A stretch of 64,000 nt of DNA from Actinomadura sp. KC06 (GTDB taxonomy: Bacteria; Actinomycetota; Actinomycetes; Streptosporangiales; Streptosporangiaceae), in the NCBI RefSeq assembly GCF_004348735.1, contig NZ_SMKT01000024.1, forward strand, positions 1 through 64,000, in the 5' to 3' direction. The position numbers were made by a program, and so were the translations under genes. Position 1 is the stretch's first letter; the number at the start of each line of letters is the position of its first letter. The notes under the pieces were generated by a model. The model was not told the origin of the DNA. It made no database searches and saw only the letters and a list, made by a program, of their open reading frames with translations. Below are positions 35,401 through 46,633 of this stretch, piece by piece.

Positions 35401-36306
35401 TCAGATTTTCAGATATCTGCGCAGCGTGAGGAACGACGCGACGGCGCAGAGCAGCACGCCGAAGCAGATCGACAGCACAATGACCGCGACCACCGTGCTC
35501 CAGCCGAGCTGGCTGACGAGCTGGACGTCTCCCGCCAATCTGTCGACCAGCAGTTTCTTGCTGAACACGAGAAGGATGGACGCGAACATCCCGCCGATCA
35601 GCCCCGCGATCGCGCCCTCCAGGATGAACGGCATCTGGATATAGGTGTTGGACGCGCCGACCAGCCGCATGATGCCCGTCTCCCGGCGCCGGTTGAACGC
35701 CGACAGCCGGACCGTGTTGCCGACCAGCATCACCGCAGCGACCACCTGGATCAACGCGATCGTCAGCGCGGCCACCTGCAGGCCGTTCAGGATCCGGAAG
35801 AACCGTTTCAGGATCTCCTGTTCGTTGATCACGGTATCGACGCCCGGTTGCCCGAGCATCGCCTGCGCGACCGCCTTGTACTCCTCGGGATTCTTCAGCT
35901 TCACCCGGAACGAGTCGGGGATGTCACCCTCTTTGGTGCTCTCCACGAAGCCGGGCGCGCCCGCGAAGTTGTCCTTGAACCGGGTGTACGCCTGCTGCTT
36001 GCTCTCGTACTCGACGTTCGAGACCTGCGGCATCTTCTCCAGCTGCGACTTGAGGGTCTGCCGCTGCTGCTCGGTGATGTCCTGCTTCTGACAGGCCTCG
36101 TTGGAACTCGTCTTGGCGCACAGGAAGATCGAGACCTCGATCTTGTCGTACCAGAAGCTCTTGGACGCCCGGACCTGCTCCCGCAGGAGCAGCCCGGTGC
36201 CGAAGAGCGCCATGGCGATGGCGACGGTGATGACGAGGGAGATCGTCATCGTCATGTTCCGGCGGAGACCGATCCAGATCTCCTGGAGAACGAACTGTAC
36301 GCGCAT
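35401..36306 (-). CDS. ftsX: Cell division membrane protein FtsX
   Basis: A 301-residue membrane protein that with FtsE transmits cytoplasmic ATP hydrolysis to peptidoglycan hydrolases outside. A first helix (MTISLVITVAIAMALFGTG) is followed by the large extracellular loop, including two Cys (FLCAKTSSNEACQ). Three C-terminal helices follow, the middle region containing RRRETGIMRLVGAS. Length and topology are standard. Unlike the usual tight junction, ftsX is separated from ftsE by 172 nt. Confidence 0.95.
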   Translation of the reverse strand: MRVQFVLQEIWIGLRRNMTMTISLVITVAIAMALFGTGLLLREQVRASKSFWYDKIEVSIFLCAKTSSNEACQKQDITEQQRQTLKSQLEKMPQVSNVEYESKQQAYTRFKDNFAGAPGFVESTKEGDIPDSFRVKLKNPEEYKAVAQAMLGQPGVDTVINEQEILKRFFRILNGLQVAALTIALIQVVAAVMLVGNTVRLSAFNRRRETGIMRLVGASNTYIQMPFILEGAIAGLIGGMFASILLVFSKKLLVDRLAGDVQLVSQLGWSTVVAVIVLSICFGVLLCAVASFLTLRRYLKI

Positions 36307-36478
36307 GCCTCGCTGTCCTTGATCGCCTGTGTCCCGCCGGAAGCCTGGGCCGTCTCCGTACCGTGGAACGCGGCCCGATGCGGGCGGTTCCCACCTGTCG
36401 GCCGCGACGCCGTACTCGGTACTCGGTGTCGTACGACCCGGAAGGAATCGATGGTTCAGATGGATGTGCCGTGGAGGG

Positions 36479-37168
36479 TCAGTAGGCCTGCCCGTACACG
36501 CCGCGGGACTGGTCGCGGACGACGCGTCCGTCCTCCAGCTCGACGACGCGCTTGCGGAACGCGTCGACGATCGCGGCGTCGTGGGTGGCCATCACGACGG
36601 TGGTGCCGGTCCGGTTGATCCGGTCCAGCACCTTCATGATGCCGATCGAGGTCGCGGGGTCGATGTTCCCCGTCGGCTCGTCCGCCAGCAGGATCATCGG
36701 CCGGTTGACGAAGGCCCGCGCGATCGCGACGCGCTGCTGCTCGCCGCCGGACAGCTCGTCCGGCATCCGGTGGGCCTTGCCCTCGAGGCCGACGAGGTCG
36801 ATGACCTCCGGGACGACCTTGCCGATGAACCGCCGCGGCTTGCCGATCACCTCGAGGGCGAAAGCGACGTTCTCGAAGACGTTCTTGTTGGGGAGAAGGC
36901 GGAAGTCCTGGAAGACGCAGCCGATCCTGCGGCGCAGGTGCGGCACCTTCCAGTTGCTCAGCCTGCTCAGGTCCTTGCCCGCCACGTGCACGTGACCCTG
37001 GGAAGGACGCTCCTCCTTCAGGATGAGTCGCAGGAAGGTCGACTTGCCGGAGCCGGACGGCCCCACCAGGAACAGGAACTCGCCCTTCTCGATGGCGACG
37101 TTCACGTGCGCCAGGGCGGGCCGGTTCTGGCTCGGGTAGACCTTGGTGACGTTGTCGAAATGGATCAC
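36479..37168 (-). CDS. ftsE: Cell division ATPase FtsE
   Basis: A 229-residue ABC ATPase. Walker A is [12 protein letters not shown]-loop [10 protein letters not shown], signature [15 protein letters not shown], Walker [13 protein letters not shown] and H-loop [11 protein letters not shown], all intact. It starts ATHFDN-like with [12 protein letters not shown], typical of FtsE. It acts on the inner face with FtsX at the septum. Confidence 0.97.
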   Translation of the reverse strand: MIHFDNVTKVYPSQNRPALAHVNVAIEKGEFLFLVGPSGSGKSTFLRLILKEERPSQGHVHVAGKDLSRLSNWKVPHLRRRIGCVFQDFRLLPNKNVFENVAFALEVIGKPRRFIGKVVPEVIDLVGLEGKAHRMPDELSGGEQQRVAIARAFVNRPMILLADEPTGNIDPATSIGIMKVLDRINRTGTTVVMATHDAAIVDAFRKRVVELEDGRVVRDQSRGVYGQAY

Positions 37169-37603
37169 GGCTGCATCACGGCGGTTCAGTCTAGGGGTTG
37201 GGGAGCGGCCCGGACCGCACCCGCGGACTCCTCGCCCGCGGTCTCCGGCCTGCGCCGCCCGGCTTCGCGACCGGGTGGGACGCGGAGCCTTCGAGCAGTG
37301 TAGAGGGGAGAGTCAACTGTCTCGTCCCACTCGACGTGGTACGAACGCGCAGGGTGGGCGCACCGCCCGATCAGTCTGTCCCGTCCGATCAGTGCCATGC
37401 GAACCGTCTCCCGACGTCCGGTCGTTTCGTACCGTCAAGCTCCCGGACTTGCCGGAACGACCATACAGTCCGGCTAGGCTGGATGATGGAGAAAGATACC
37501 TAATAGGTGGACGGACACCAGACAAGCTCGACAGACATCCAGACACGTCGACGTTTCCCCGCCACGGGGCCGGCGTCCCGTTCTCGAAGATTGGGGCCAC
37601 GAC
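37169..37603. other. Divergent intergenic region upstream of ftsE
   Basis: About 435 nt between ftsE (minus) and the zinc-ribbon protein gene (plus). It should carry both promoters; AT-rich patches such as GATACCTAATAGG (37494-37506) are candidates, but no consensus pair is certain. No gene is recognised. Confidence 0.4.
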
Positions 37604-37789
37604 ATGAGCTGCGAACATCTGATCTGCGCTCGGTGCTCGAACCCGGTGGTGGAGGGGCGCTGCGCGACCTGCCGGGAGGCCCGGTCCGAACTGCACCGGC
37701 ACGGCCCGGCCGTACCGCCCGCCCTGGTCCTGGCGGCGCTCGTCGCGCTGCTCTTCGTCGCGCTCGTCGTCCAGCGGGTCTACGGCTAG
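37604..37789 (+). CDS. Small zinc-ribbon membrane protein (61 aa)
   Basis: The N-terminus has three cysteine pairs (CEHLICARC, CATC), a probable zinc ribbon, followed after a short linker by one membrane helix (PALVLAALVALLFVALVVQRV). It resembles short zinc-ribbon proteins found near prfB or ftsE in actinobacteria. Function unknown. It converges with the lipoprotein gene ending at 37835. Confidence 0.65.
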   Translation: MSCEHLICARCSNPVVEGRCATCREARSELHRHGPAVPPALVLAALVALLFVALVVQRVYG

Positions 37790-37834
37790 GACCCTCCACG
37801 GAGAACCGCCCGGGCGCCCGGCGCCCGCGACTCC

Positions 37835-38893
37835 CTATGGTTTCTTGATCGGCGGGGTGGCGGCCTTGGAGATCGCGCCGTCGTCCGCGATCAGATGCGC
37901 CTTCGGCTGCGGCTCGCCCTTCTCGGCCCGCGCGGGGTCGTACGCCGCGAAATGCAGGGTCGACGTCGTCGTGACCTCGTTGCCCTCGACGGTCCCGTCG
38001 AGCAGATGCTCCGCCTCCTCCGGGATCTCCGGCTTCGGCGTCTCCGGGTCCTTGGCGGCGAGCGAGGTGTTGCGGAACAGCGAATAGATGATCAGGCCGC
38101 CGCCGCTCTTCGTCCGCAGCCCGAAGTAGGGGAAGGGCGTCGCCGTGTAGACGACCTGGAGCGTGAGGTCCTTCTCCCGCGCCTTCTTCTTGGCCCGCCG
38201 GGCCGCCCGGTAGAAGCCCGTGGTGACCGCGCCGGACTTCATCACCTTCGCGGCCACGCTGCGGCCGCCCTCCGCGGCGATCGTCGCCTGGATCCCGCCG
38301 ACGTCGCGGGGACGGATCAGGATCGACCTGTCGTCGCTGCTCAGCGGTGTCGCGTACCCGTCCTTGTCGATCGAGACCTCTGGTTCCTTGGCCTTCGGCT
38401 GCAGGAGGGTCGCGAGCGTCAGCTTCCAGTCGTCGGACGGGCCGCGCAGGATGAACGCCATCAGCGCCCTGCGCTTGCTCTTGGACTCGCCCAGGACGGA
38501 GCGGTCGACCGACACGAGGAACCACTGCGGGTAGACGGAAGGGTCCTTCACCTTCGGGACGTACAGCCTGGGCTCGCCGTACACGAAGCGCCGCACCGGG
38601 TCGCCGTCGTAGGCGGCCTTGCGGAACTCGGCCGCGGTGAGCTGGGACTGGCCGTCGGACGTCCAGGTCAGCGCCAGCCGCTCGTCGCCCGCGGCCCTCG
38701 CGACGTCCTCGTCGGTGACGTAGGTGCGGAACGCGCGCTCGGCGACGTCCCGCGTCAGGGGGACCGGCTCGGGCGGCGACGTCGTGGGCATGCTCGCGGT
38801 CGGCCGCGCCTTCGCCTTGCCCTCGGCGCAGCCCGCGGCCAGCGGCATGACGACGACCATCGCTGCCGCGACCATCCGCGAGAACCTCTGCAC
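37835..38893 (-). CDS. Lipoprotein, paralogue of the one at 40261
   Basis: A 352-residue lipoprotein; the GTG at 38893 with a G-rich upstream and lipobox LAAGC make this the best start. The frame is open far upstream only as a prfB shadow. Blocks such as RDVAERAFRTYVTDEDVARAAGDER, YGEPRLYVPKVKDPSVYPQWFLVSVD and MAFILRGPSDDWKLTLATLLQP match the plan of the protein at 40261 (SFYIPRVSGYPHWF, ALLFTQAKAGAPWLLTAN). Neither has a function that I recognise; both are probably surface lipoproteins of an actinobacterial family. The start codon is ~130 nt from prfB, divergent. Confidence 0.8.
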   Translation of the reverse strand: MQRFSRMVAAAMVVVMPLAAGCAEGKAKARPTASMPTTSPPEPVPLTRDVAERAFRTYVTDEDVARAAGDERLALTWTSDGQSQLTAAEFRKAAYDGDPVRRFVYGEPRLYVPKVKDPSVYPQWFLVSVDRSVLGESKSKRRALMAFILRGPSDDWKLTLATLLQPKAKEPEVSIDKDGYATPLSSDDRSILIRPRDVGGIQATIAAEGGRSVAAKVMKSGAVTTGFYRAARRAKKKAREKDLTLQVVYTATPFPYFGLRTKSGGGLIIYSLFRNTSLAAKDPETPKPEIPEEAEHLLDGTVEGNEVTTTSTLHFAAYDPARAEKGEPQPKAHLIADDGAISKAATPPIKKP

Positions 38894-39022
38894 AGACCCG
38901 TCCCCCGGACCGACTTCCACGGCCCGCCGTCCTCGGCCGGCCTCCTCGGCCCGTGATTCTGCCACCCACATGATATTGGCCGGACGCCCGACCGGTGTCG
39001 CGGCGGCTATAAGCTCGAAGAC

Positions 39023-40138
<1,116 letters not shown>

Positions 40139-40260
40139 CCTGGGCGTCCTTCGTAAAGTTTGCCCGGCGAGGTTTCGTGTTCACAGAGTGACCATGCAGT
40201 CACTCTGCGAGGATGGCGTGCGGTCCGGATCTCCGTCGCCACTTCGGGGGGCTTCTCGCA

Positions 40261-41253
40261 ATGCCCGCACGCAACGTCACCGTCGCTTCACTCTGCACGT
40301 CCTGCCTGCTCGCGGCCGCCCTGGGCACCGGCTGCTCGGAAGGGTCACCGTCGTCCGCCGAGGCGGAGAAACGCGCGGCCGCGCCGGCACTCAGCAAGGC
40401 GCAGGCCCAGCAGGTCCTCGATGCCTACACCGCCGAGGCCAACCGGGCCGGCCGCAAGCTCGACCGGACGGTCCTGCCCGGCATCGAGGCCGACCCGCAG
40501 CTGTCCATGGACGACGCCTCGCTCAAGCTCCGCCGCGTCATCAAGCGCCCGCCGCCCACGGTGAGGTTCACGAACACGTCGTTCTACATCCCGCGGGTGA
40601 GCGGGTACCCGCACTGGTTCGCGGCCGGCGCCGTCACGGGGCAGGGGAAGCGCTCGATGCGGCACGCGCTGCTGTTCACGCAGGCCAAGGCGGGGGCGCC
40701 CTGGCTGCTGACGGCGAACCCCTACCCCACCAGCGACGCGCTGAGCAACATCGCGCTCGACCCGGAGGGCTTCGCCACCTCCGTCGACGCGGACGAGAGG
40801 AAGGGCCTCGCCGCCGCACCCGGCAAGGTGCCCGCGGCGCATGCCGCGCTCCTCACCGACGGGCCCGGCGCGGCGAACGCGTCCCTCATGGCGGACGGAG
40901 CGCAGACCAGCGAGACGTACAAGGCGCTCAAGCAGGGCGAGAAGACCCTGGCCGGACGGGGCGTCACGCTCTCGTCCCGGTTCTCCCCCTCCCAGTACCG
41001 GGTGTTCGCGCTGCGTACCAAGGACCGGGGGGCCCTCGTCTGGTACGTCCTCAAGCAGAACGAGGCGTACTCCTCGTCCAAGCGGGGACGGTTGGCCGTA
41101 GGCGGGGACCTTCTCGGCCTCGTCCCGGTCAAGGCCGCCCGGACGCGCATGGACACGACCGTCCTCGTGCAGTACCTGGCCGCCGTCCCGCCGAAGGGCC
41201 GCGCCACGGTCACCGGGATGTACCGCAAGGCCGTCACCGCGCACGGCACCTGA
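40261..41253 (+). CDS. Lipoprotein, paralogue of the one at 37835
   Basis: A 330-residue lipoprotein with signal and lipobox (SCLLAAALGTGC). Start at ATG 40261 (upstream GGGG); an ATG at 40213 in the same frame would add 16 non-signal residues. The body (ALSKAQAQQVLDAYTAEANRA, VRFTNTSFYIPRVSGYPHWFAAG, ALLFTQAKAGAPWLLTANP, FRVFALRTKDRGALVWYVLKQ-type) parallels the lipoprotein on the other side of prfB. The pair looks like a duplication around prfB. Function unknown. A strong terminator follows. Confidence 0.82.
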   Translation: MPARNVTVASLCTSCLLAAALGTGCSEGSPSSAEAEKRAAAPALSKAQAQQVLDAYTAEANRAGRKLDRTVLPGIEADPQLSMDDASLKLRRVIKRPPPTVRFTNTSFYIPRVSGYPHWFAAGAVTGQGKRSMRHALLFTQAKAGAPWLLTANPYPTSDALSNIALDPEGFATSVDADERKGLAAAPGKVPAAHAALLTDGPGAANASLMADGAQTSETYKALKQGEKTLAGRGVTLSSRFSPSQYRVFALRTKDRGALVWYVLKQNEAYSSSKRGRLAVGGDLLGLVPVKAARTRMDTTVLVQYLAAVPPKGRATVTGMYRKAVTAHGT

Positions 41254-41256
41254 TCT

Positions 41257-41331
41257 CCGTCGGGTGCCGGGCGGTCCCGCGCTTCTGACCGCTGCAGCGA
41301 GACCAGCCCGGCATCCGACGGTGCTGTTTTT
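41257..41331 (+). terminator. Strong terminator after the prfB-side lipoprotein gene
   Basis: A 16-bp stem (CCGTCGGGTGCCGGGC / GCCCGGCATCCGACGG, one G-U pair) with a loop of ~33 nt, followed by TGCTGTTTTT. It begins 4 nt after the gene's stop. Confidence 0.85.
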
Positions 41332-41527
41332 ATGGCCTTTCTCTCCTCCTTCGGGCCCTGGGGGCCCTCCATCGTCGAGAAACGCGTGCGATCGCTGGCA
41401 TCGCTCCGACTCGCCTAGCGGCTCGCTGCGCGATCAGGTTTCTCGCAAGCTCGAAACCTGCCTTCGGACGCGATCGCGACTGTTCGGGTTGTTGCGTGGT
41501 TGCGGCGGTGGCTGATGTCGGCTGGTC

Positions 41528-44500
41528 CTATTCGGCGGATGGAAGGGAACTGGCCGTTACCAGGGTGCGGATTGCGCCTAGGGCCACGGAGAGGGTTGCT
41601 AGGTCGAAGCTGTCGCTCTCCCAGATCTCGCTGAGGGTCTGCTGGGCGCGCTGGACGGCCGGCTTGTTCTTCTCCGCCCAGTGGACCATGCGCTCCTCCG
41701 GCTGCCCGCCCGGCTCGCTGGTGACGAGGACGTCCCTGGTCAGGGCCGCGTGGGCGGTGTACAGGTCGTCGCGGAGCGCGGAGCGGGCCATCGAGCGCCA
41801 CTTGTCGTCGCGGGGCAGCGCGATGATGCGTTCGCGCAGGCGGGAGAGTTGCAGGCGGTCGGCGAGGTCGAAGTAGACCTCCGCGACCTCCTCCACCGGA
41901 CGGCCCGTGTCGTGCGCGATGCCGACGAGGTCGAAGGTGGAGAAGGCGGGGACGAACGTCGCGCAGCGCTCGGCCAGCTCGTCCGGGACGCCGCGCTGCG
42001 CGAAGCCGTCGCGGCGCTGCTCGAACGCGGCGAGGTCGAGCCCGACGAGGAGCTTCGACAGGTGGGTGCTCAGCGTGGCCGCGCTCCCGGCGAAGAAGTC
42101 GATCGTCTCGCGGATGTCGAACGGCGGCCGCCGGTTGTGCAGCAGCCAGCGGGCGCCGCGCTCGGTCAGCTTCCGGGCTTCGAGGAGCATCGCGATCTGC
42201 GTGGACTGGTCGACCTGGTGCGACAGGGACTCGACCGACCGCCAGAACTTCGGCATCTCGAACACGTCGCGGGCGACGAGGTAGGCGCGGGCGATGTCGG
42301 ACGACGACGCCCCCGTCTCCTCGTTCATCCGGAACACGAACGTGGAGCCGCTCGCGTTGATCAGGTCGTTCACCACGGCCGTGGTGATGATCTCGCGGCG
42401 CAGCGGGTGCCGGTCCATGTAGGTGCGGAACCGCTCGCGCAGCGGGGTCGGGAAGTAGTCGACCAGCCACGACTCCAGGTACGGGTCGTCGGCGAGGTCG
42501 GACTCGACGAGGTCGTGGTCGAGGGCGAGCTTGGCGTAGGCGAGCAGGACGGAGAACTCGGGGCTGGTGAGGCCGAGGCCCGCCTGCCTGCGCTCGGCGA
42601 GGGCCTTGTCGTCCGGGAGGAACTCGATGCGCCGCTGCAGGCGGCCGTCGCGTTCGAGTTTTCGCAGGTAGCGGGCGTGGATGTGCAGCATCGCGGGCGC
42701 CTGGGCGCGGGCGGCGGCGAGGACGACGTTCTGCGCGTAGTTGTCGCGCAGGACGAGCCGTCCGACCTCGTCGGTCATCTCGTACAGCAGGCCGTCGCGC
42801 TGCTTGCCGGTCAGTTCGCCGTCCCGGACGACCTGGTCGAGCAGGATCTTGATGTTGACCTCGTGGTCGGAGGTGTCGACCCCGGCGGAGTTGTCGATGA
42901 AGTCGGTGTTGATCAGCCCGCCGGTGCGGGCGAACTCGATCCGGCCGAGCTGGGTGACGCCGAGGTTGCCGCCCTCGCCGACGACGCGGCAGCGCAGCTC
43001 GCCGCCGTCGATCCGGACGGAGTCGTTGGCCTTGTCGCCGACGTCGGCGTTGTTCTCCATGGACGACTTCACGTAGGTGCCGATGCCGCCGTTCCAGAGG
43101 AGATCGACCGGCGCCTTCAGGATGGCCTTGATCAGCTCGAACGGGGTGAGCGCCTTGACGCCGTCCTCGATGCCGAGCGCGGCCCGCATCTGCGGGGTCA
43201 GCGCGATCGACTTGACGGTGCGGGGGAACACGCCGCCGCCCTTGGAGATCAGCGCGGTGTCGTAGTCGGCCCAGCTGCTGCGGGGCAGGTCGAACAGGCG
43301 GCGGCGCTCGGCGAACGAGGCCGCGGCGTCCGGGTCGGGGTCGACGAAGATGTGCCGGTGGTCGAACGCGGCGACGAGGCGGGTGCGCCCGGAAAGGAGC
43401 ATGCCGTTGCCGAACACGTCCCCCGACATGTCGCCGATGCCGACGGCGGTGAAGTCCTCGTTCTGGACGTCGGTGCCGAGGGATCGGAAGTGGTATTTCA
43501 CCGACTCCCAGGCGCCGCGGGCGGTGATGCCCATGCCCTTGTGGTCGTAGCCGACGGAGCCGCCGGACGCGAACGCGTCGCCGAGCCAGAAACCGTACTT
43601 GGCGGCGACGCCGTTGGCGAGGTCGGAGAACGTGGCGGTGCCCTTGTCGGCGGCGACGACCAGGTAGGTGTCGTCGCCATCGTGCCGGACGACGTTCGGC
43701 GGCGGGACGACCTTGCCGTCCACGAGGTTGTCGGTCAGGTCGAGCAGGCCGGAGATGAAGTCCTTGTAGCAGGCGATCCCGGCCTGCTGCCAGGCCTCCC
43801 GGTCGGCGGCCGGGTCGGGCAGCTGCTTGCCGACGAACCCGCCCTTCGCGCCCGCCGGGACGATCACGGTGTTCTTCACGGCCTGCGCCTTGACCAGGCC
43901 GAGGATCTCGGTGCGGAAGTCCTCGCGGCGGTCGGACCAGCGGAGCCCGCCGCGCGCGACCGTCCCGAACCGCAGGTGCACGCCCTCGACCGTCGGCGAG
44001 TACACGAAGACCTCGTACATCGGGCGGGGTTCGGGCAGGTCGGGGATGGCGTGCGGGTCGAACTTCATCGCCAGGTACGGCTTGCCCTGGTAGTGGTTGG
44101 TGCGCAGGGTCGCCTGGACGAGCGCGAGGTAGGCGCGGAGGATGCGGTCCTCGTCGAGGCTGGCGACGTCGTCCAGCTTGCCCTGGAGCTCCTCGGTGAT
44201 GCCCGCGCTGCGCTCCTCCTCGCCGCCCTGCAGGGTCGGGTCGAGGCGGCTCTCCCACAGCCGGACGATCAGCCGCGTGATGGACGCGTTCCGCAGCAGC
44301 ACCTGCTCGATGTAGCGCTTGGAGAACGTGGTCCCGGTCTGCCGGAGGTAGAGCGCGTAGGCGCGCAGGATCATCGCCTGCCACCAGTTCAGCCCGACGT
44401 GCAGGACGAGCGCGTTGAACCCGTCGTTCTCGATCTCGCCGCGCCAGAGGCGGGTGAACGCGTCCTGGAACAGGCCCTTGATGGACTCCTCGGCGACCCC

Positions 44501-46369
44501 GGCGGGCGGCACGTACCGCAGGCCCAGGTCGTAGATCCAGAACCGCTGCCCGTCCGCCGTGTTGATCTCGTAGGGCCGCTCGTCGATCACCTCGACGCCC
44601 ATGTTCTGCAGCAGCGGCAGCACCCGCGACAGCGAGATCGGCTCGCCCAGCCGGTAGATCTTGAGGCGGCGCTCGCCCGGCTCGGCGCTGTACGGCTCGT
44701 ACAGGTTGGTGGACGTGTCCGTGCCGTCGGCGGACAGGTCGTCCAGGCGGCGCAGGTCGGCGACGGCGGTGCGGGCGGGGAAGTCGGCCTTGTACGCCTC
44801 GGGGAACGCGTCGCCGAAGCGGCGGCCGAGCGTCCCCGAGCGCTCCTCGCCGCACTGCTCGACGATCGCGTCGCCGAGGTCGTCCTCCCAGGAGCGGATG
44901 GCGGCGGCGAGGCGTCCCTCCAGCTCGGGGACGTCCACGTCCGGCAGCGGACGGCCGCGCTCGCCGCGGACGACCACGTGCAGCCGCGCCAGCATCGACT
45001 CGGTGACGTTCGCGCTGTAGTCGACGCTGACGCCGTCGAACGCGTCCTTCAGCAGGCCCTGGATGCGGAGCCTGACCTTGGTGGTGTAGCGGTCGCGCGG
45101 CAGGTACACCATGCAGGACATGTAGCGGCCGTACAGGTCCTTGCGCAGGAAGAGCTTGAGCTGGCGGCGCTCGCGGAGCCGGAGCACGCCGAGCGAGATC
45201 GGGAGCAGGTCGTCGACGGAGATCTGGAACAGCTCGTCGCGCGGGTAGCTCTCCAGTATCTCGATGAGGTCCTGGCCGTCGTAGCTGTCGGCGGTGAACC
45301 CGGCGAGCTCCAGCACCTCCTCCAGCTTCCGCTTGAGGACGGGGATGTGCGACAGCGACTCGCTGTAGGCGACGTGCGTGAACAGGCCGAGGAAGCGGCG
45401 CTCGCCGATGACCGCGCCGGACTCGTCGAACTTCTTGACCCCGATGTAGTCGAGGTAGAGCGGGCGGTGGACGGTGGACCGAGAGTTCGCCTTGGTCAGC
45501 ACCAGCAGGCGCTTCTCCGTGGCCTTCTCGCGGACCTCGGGCGGCAGCGCCGCGAAGCTGTCGGACTCCTGCTTGTCGCTGCGCAGGATGCCGAGGCCCG
45601 TGCCCGGCTCGGGCTTGAGCGCGGTGCCGCTCTCGGTGAGCGTGTAGTCGCGGTAGCCGAGGAAGGTGAAGTGCCCGTTCGCCAGCCAGTCGAGCAGCTC
45701 GACGCCCTCGGCGAGCTCCTTGCCCGGCAGCGGCGGCGCGGAGTCCTGGATCGCGGTGGCGATCTCACCGGCGCGGGCCCGCATCTTCGGCTCGTCCTCG
45801 ACGGCGACGCGGACGTCGCCCAGGACGCGGAGCAGGTCCTTCTCCAGCGCGTCCAGGACGGACCGGTCGCTGGTACGGTCCACTTCGATGTGCATCCACG
45901 ACTCGTCGACGTCGTCGTCGCTGTCGAGCTTGCCGCGGAACGCCTTGAGGTGACCCGCGACGTCGCGGTCCACGCCCAGCAGCGGGTGGACGATCAGGTG
46001 CGTGGCGAGCTGGTGCCGGGTCAGCTCCATCGTGACCGAGTCGACCAGGAACGGCATGTCGTCGGTGACGACCTGCACGACCGTGTGGCCCGGGTCCCAG
46101 CCGTACTCCTCCAGCGACGGCGTGAAGACGCGCACCTTCGCGCGCCCCTGGGGCCGCTCCTCGCCGAGCGCGCGGTGCGCCATCGCGGGGCCGCAGATGT
46201 CGGCCGGGTCCCGGTCGAGCAGGTCCTCACGGGCGACGTGCCGGTAGTACAGCCGGAGGTAGGCGAAGGCCTCCTCCACCTCCCCGCCGCGCGCCCCCGG
46301 ACGCTGCGCGCACGTCTCAGCCGCCCGCCGGAGCAGGTCGTCCTTCGCTTGATCGAGCATGCCGCTCAT
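41528..46369 (-). CDS. gdh: Large NAD-dependent glutamate dehydrogenase (180-kDa class)
   Basis: A 1613-residue enzyme deaminating glutamate to 2-oxoglutarate and ammonium with NAD+. Length fits the 180-kDa class. The N-terminal ~700 residues carry ACT-like regulatory parts (VRVFTPSLEEYGWDPGHTVVQVVTDDMPFLVDSV in pieces). The catalytic domain shows VHLRFGTVARGGLRWSDR, IVPAGAKGGFVGKQL with the active-site Lys, and GDMSGDVFGNGMLLS. A ribosome-binding site (AGGGGAG) precedes ATG 46369. The opposite strand has a very long open frame, which is only a shadow of this gene. Confidence 0.95.
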   Translation of the reverse strand: MSGMLDQAKDDLLRRAAETCAQRPGARGGEVEEAFAYLRLYYRHVAREDLLDRDPADICGPAMAHRALGEERPQGRAKVRVFTPSLEEYGWDPGHTVVQVVTDDMPFLVDSVTMELTRHQLATHLIVHPLLGVDRDVAGHLKAFRGKLDSDDDVDESWMHIEVDRTSDRSVLDALEKDLLRVLGDVRVAVEDEPKMRARAGEIATAIQDSAPPLPGKELAEGVELLDWLANGHFTFLGYRDYTLTESGTALKPEPGTGLGILRSDKQESDSFAALPPEVREKATEKRLLVLTKANSRSTVHRPLYLDYIGVKKFDESGAVIGERRFLGLFTHVAYSESLSHIPVLKRKLEEVLELAGFTADSYDGQDLIEILESYPRDELFQISVDDLLPISLGVLRLRERRQLKLFLRKDLYGRYMSCMVYLPRDRYTTKVRLRIQGLLKDAFDGVSVDYSANVTESMLARLHVVVRGERGRPLPDVDVPELEGRLAAAIRSWEDDLGDAIVEQCGEERSGTLGRRFGDAFPEAYKADFPARTAVADLRRLDDLSADGTDTSTNLYEPYSAEPGERRLKIYRLGEPISLSRVLPLLQNMGVEVIDERPYEINTADGQRFWIYDLGLRYVPPAGVAEESIKGLFQDAFTRLWRGEIENDGFNALVLHVGLNWWQAMILRAYALYLRQTGTTFSKRYIEQVLLRNASITRLIVRLWESRLDPTLQGGEEERSAGITEELQGKLDDVASLDEDRILRAYLALVQATLRTNHYQGKPYLAMKFDPHAIPDLPEPRPMYEVFVYSPTVEGVHLRFGTVARGGLRWSDRREDFRTEILGLVKAQAVKNTVIVPAGAKGGFVGKQLPDPAADREAWQQAGIACYKDFISGLLDLTDNLVDGKVVPPPNVVRHDGDDTYLVVAADKGTATFSDLANGVAAKYGFWLGDAFASGGSVGYDHKGMGITARGAWESVKYHFRSLGTDVQNEDFTAVGIGDMSGDVFGNGMLLSGRTRLVAAFDHRHIFVDPDPDAAASFAERRRLFDLPRSSWADYDTALISKGGGVFPRTVKSIALTPQMRAALGIEDGVKALTPFELIKAILKAPVDLLWNGGIGTYVKSSMENNADVGDKANDSVRIDGGELRCRVVGEGGNLGVTQLGRIEFARTGGLINTDFIDNSAGVDTSDHEVNIKILLDQVVRDGELTGKQRDGLLYEMTDEVGRLVLRDNYAQNVVLAAARAQAPAMLHIHARYLRKLERDGRLQRRIEFLPDDKALAERRQAGLGLTSPEFSVLLAYAKLALDHDLVESDLADDPYLESWLVDYFPTPLRERFRTYMDRHPLRREIITTAVVNDLINASGSTFVFRMNEETGASSSDIARAYLVARDVFEMPKFWRSVESLSHQVDQSTQIAMLLEARKLTERGARWLLHNRRPPFDIRETIDFFAGSAATLSTHLSKLLVGLDLAAFEQRRDGFAQRGVPDELAERCATFVPAFSTFDLVGIAHDTGRPVEEVAEVYFDLADRLQLSRLRERIIALPRDDKWRSMARSALRDDLYTAHAALTRDVLVTSEPGGQPEERMVHWAEKNKPAVQRAQQTLSEIWESDSFDLATLSVALGAIRTLVTASSLPSAE

Positions 46370-46633
46370 CGAGTACTCCCCTAGAGACCCTTCGCCACCT
46401 CGTTGTGGCGCCGCTCACTGCGCCAGCGTAGCCAGGAATCGCCCCAAAGCCGACCTGCTCCGCCGCGACGTGGACGTGGCTTTGCCCACCCTCCGGGCCG
46501 TCCCGCCAGGCCACCATGTCAGGCCGGGCGGCGGCGTCCGGGGGGATCGCCGAACCCCGTGCCGCCCGGTCTCCGGGACGCGCGTGGTGGTGGCCGGAAC
46601 GCCGTCCCGCCGCCGCTTCCGGCGCTTCCGGCG

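Noticed and set aside
41681..46384. A 1567-codon open frame antisense to glutamate dehydrogenase
   Set aside because: It mirrors the codon phase of the high-GC gdh gene, has no start site or domain, and its composition is Arg/Gly/Val/Asp-rich shadow sequence.
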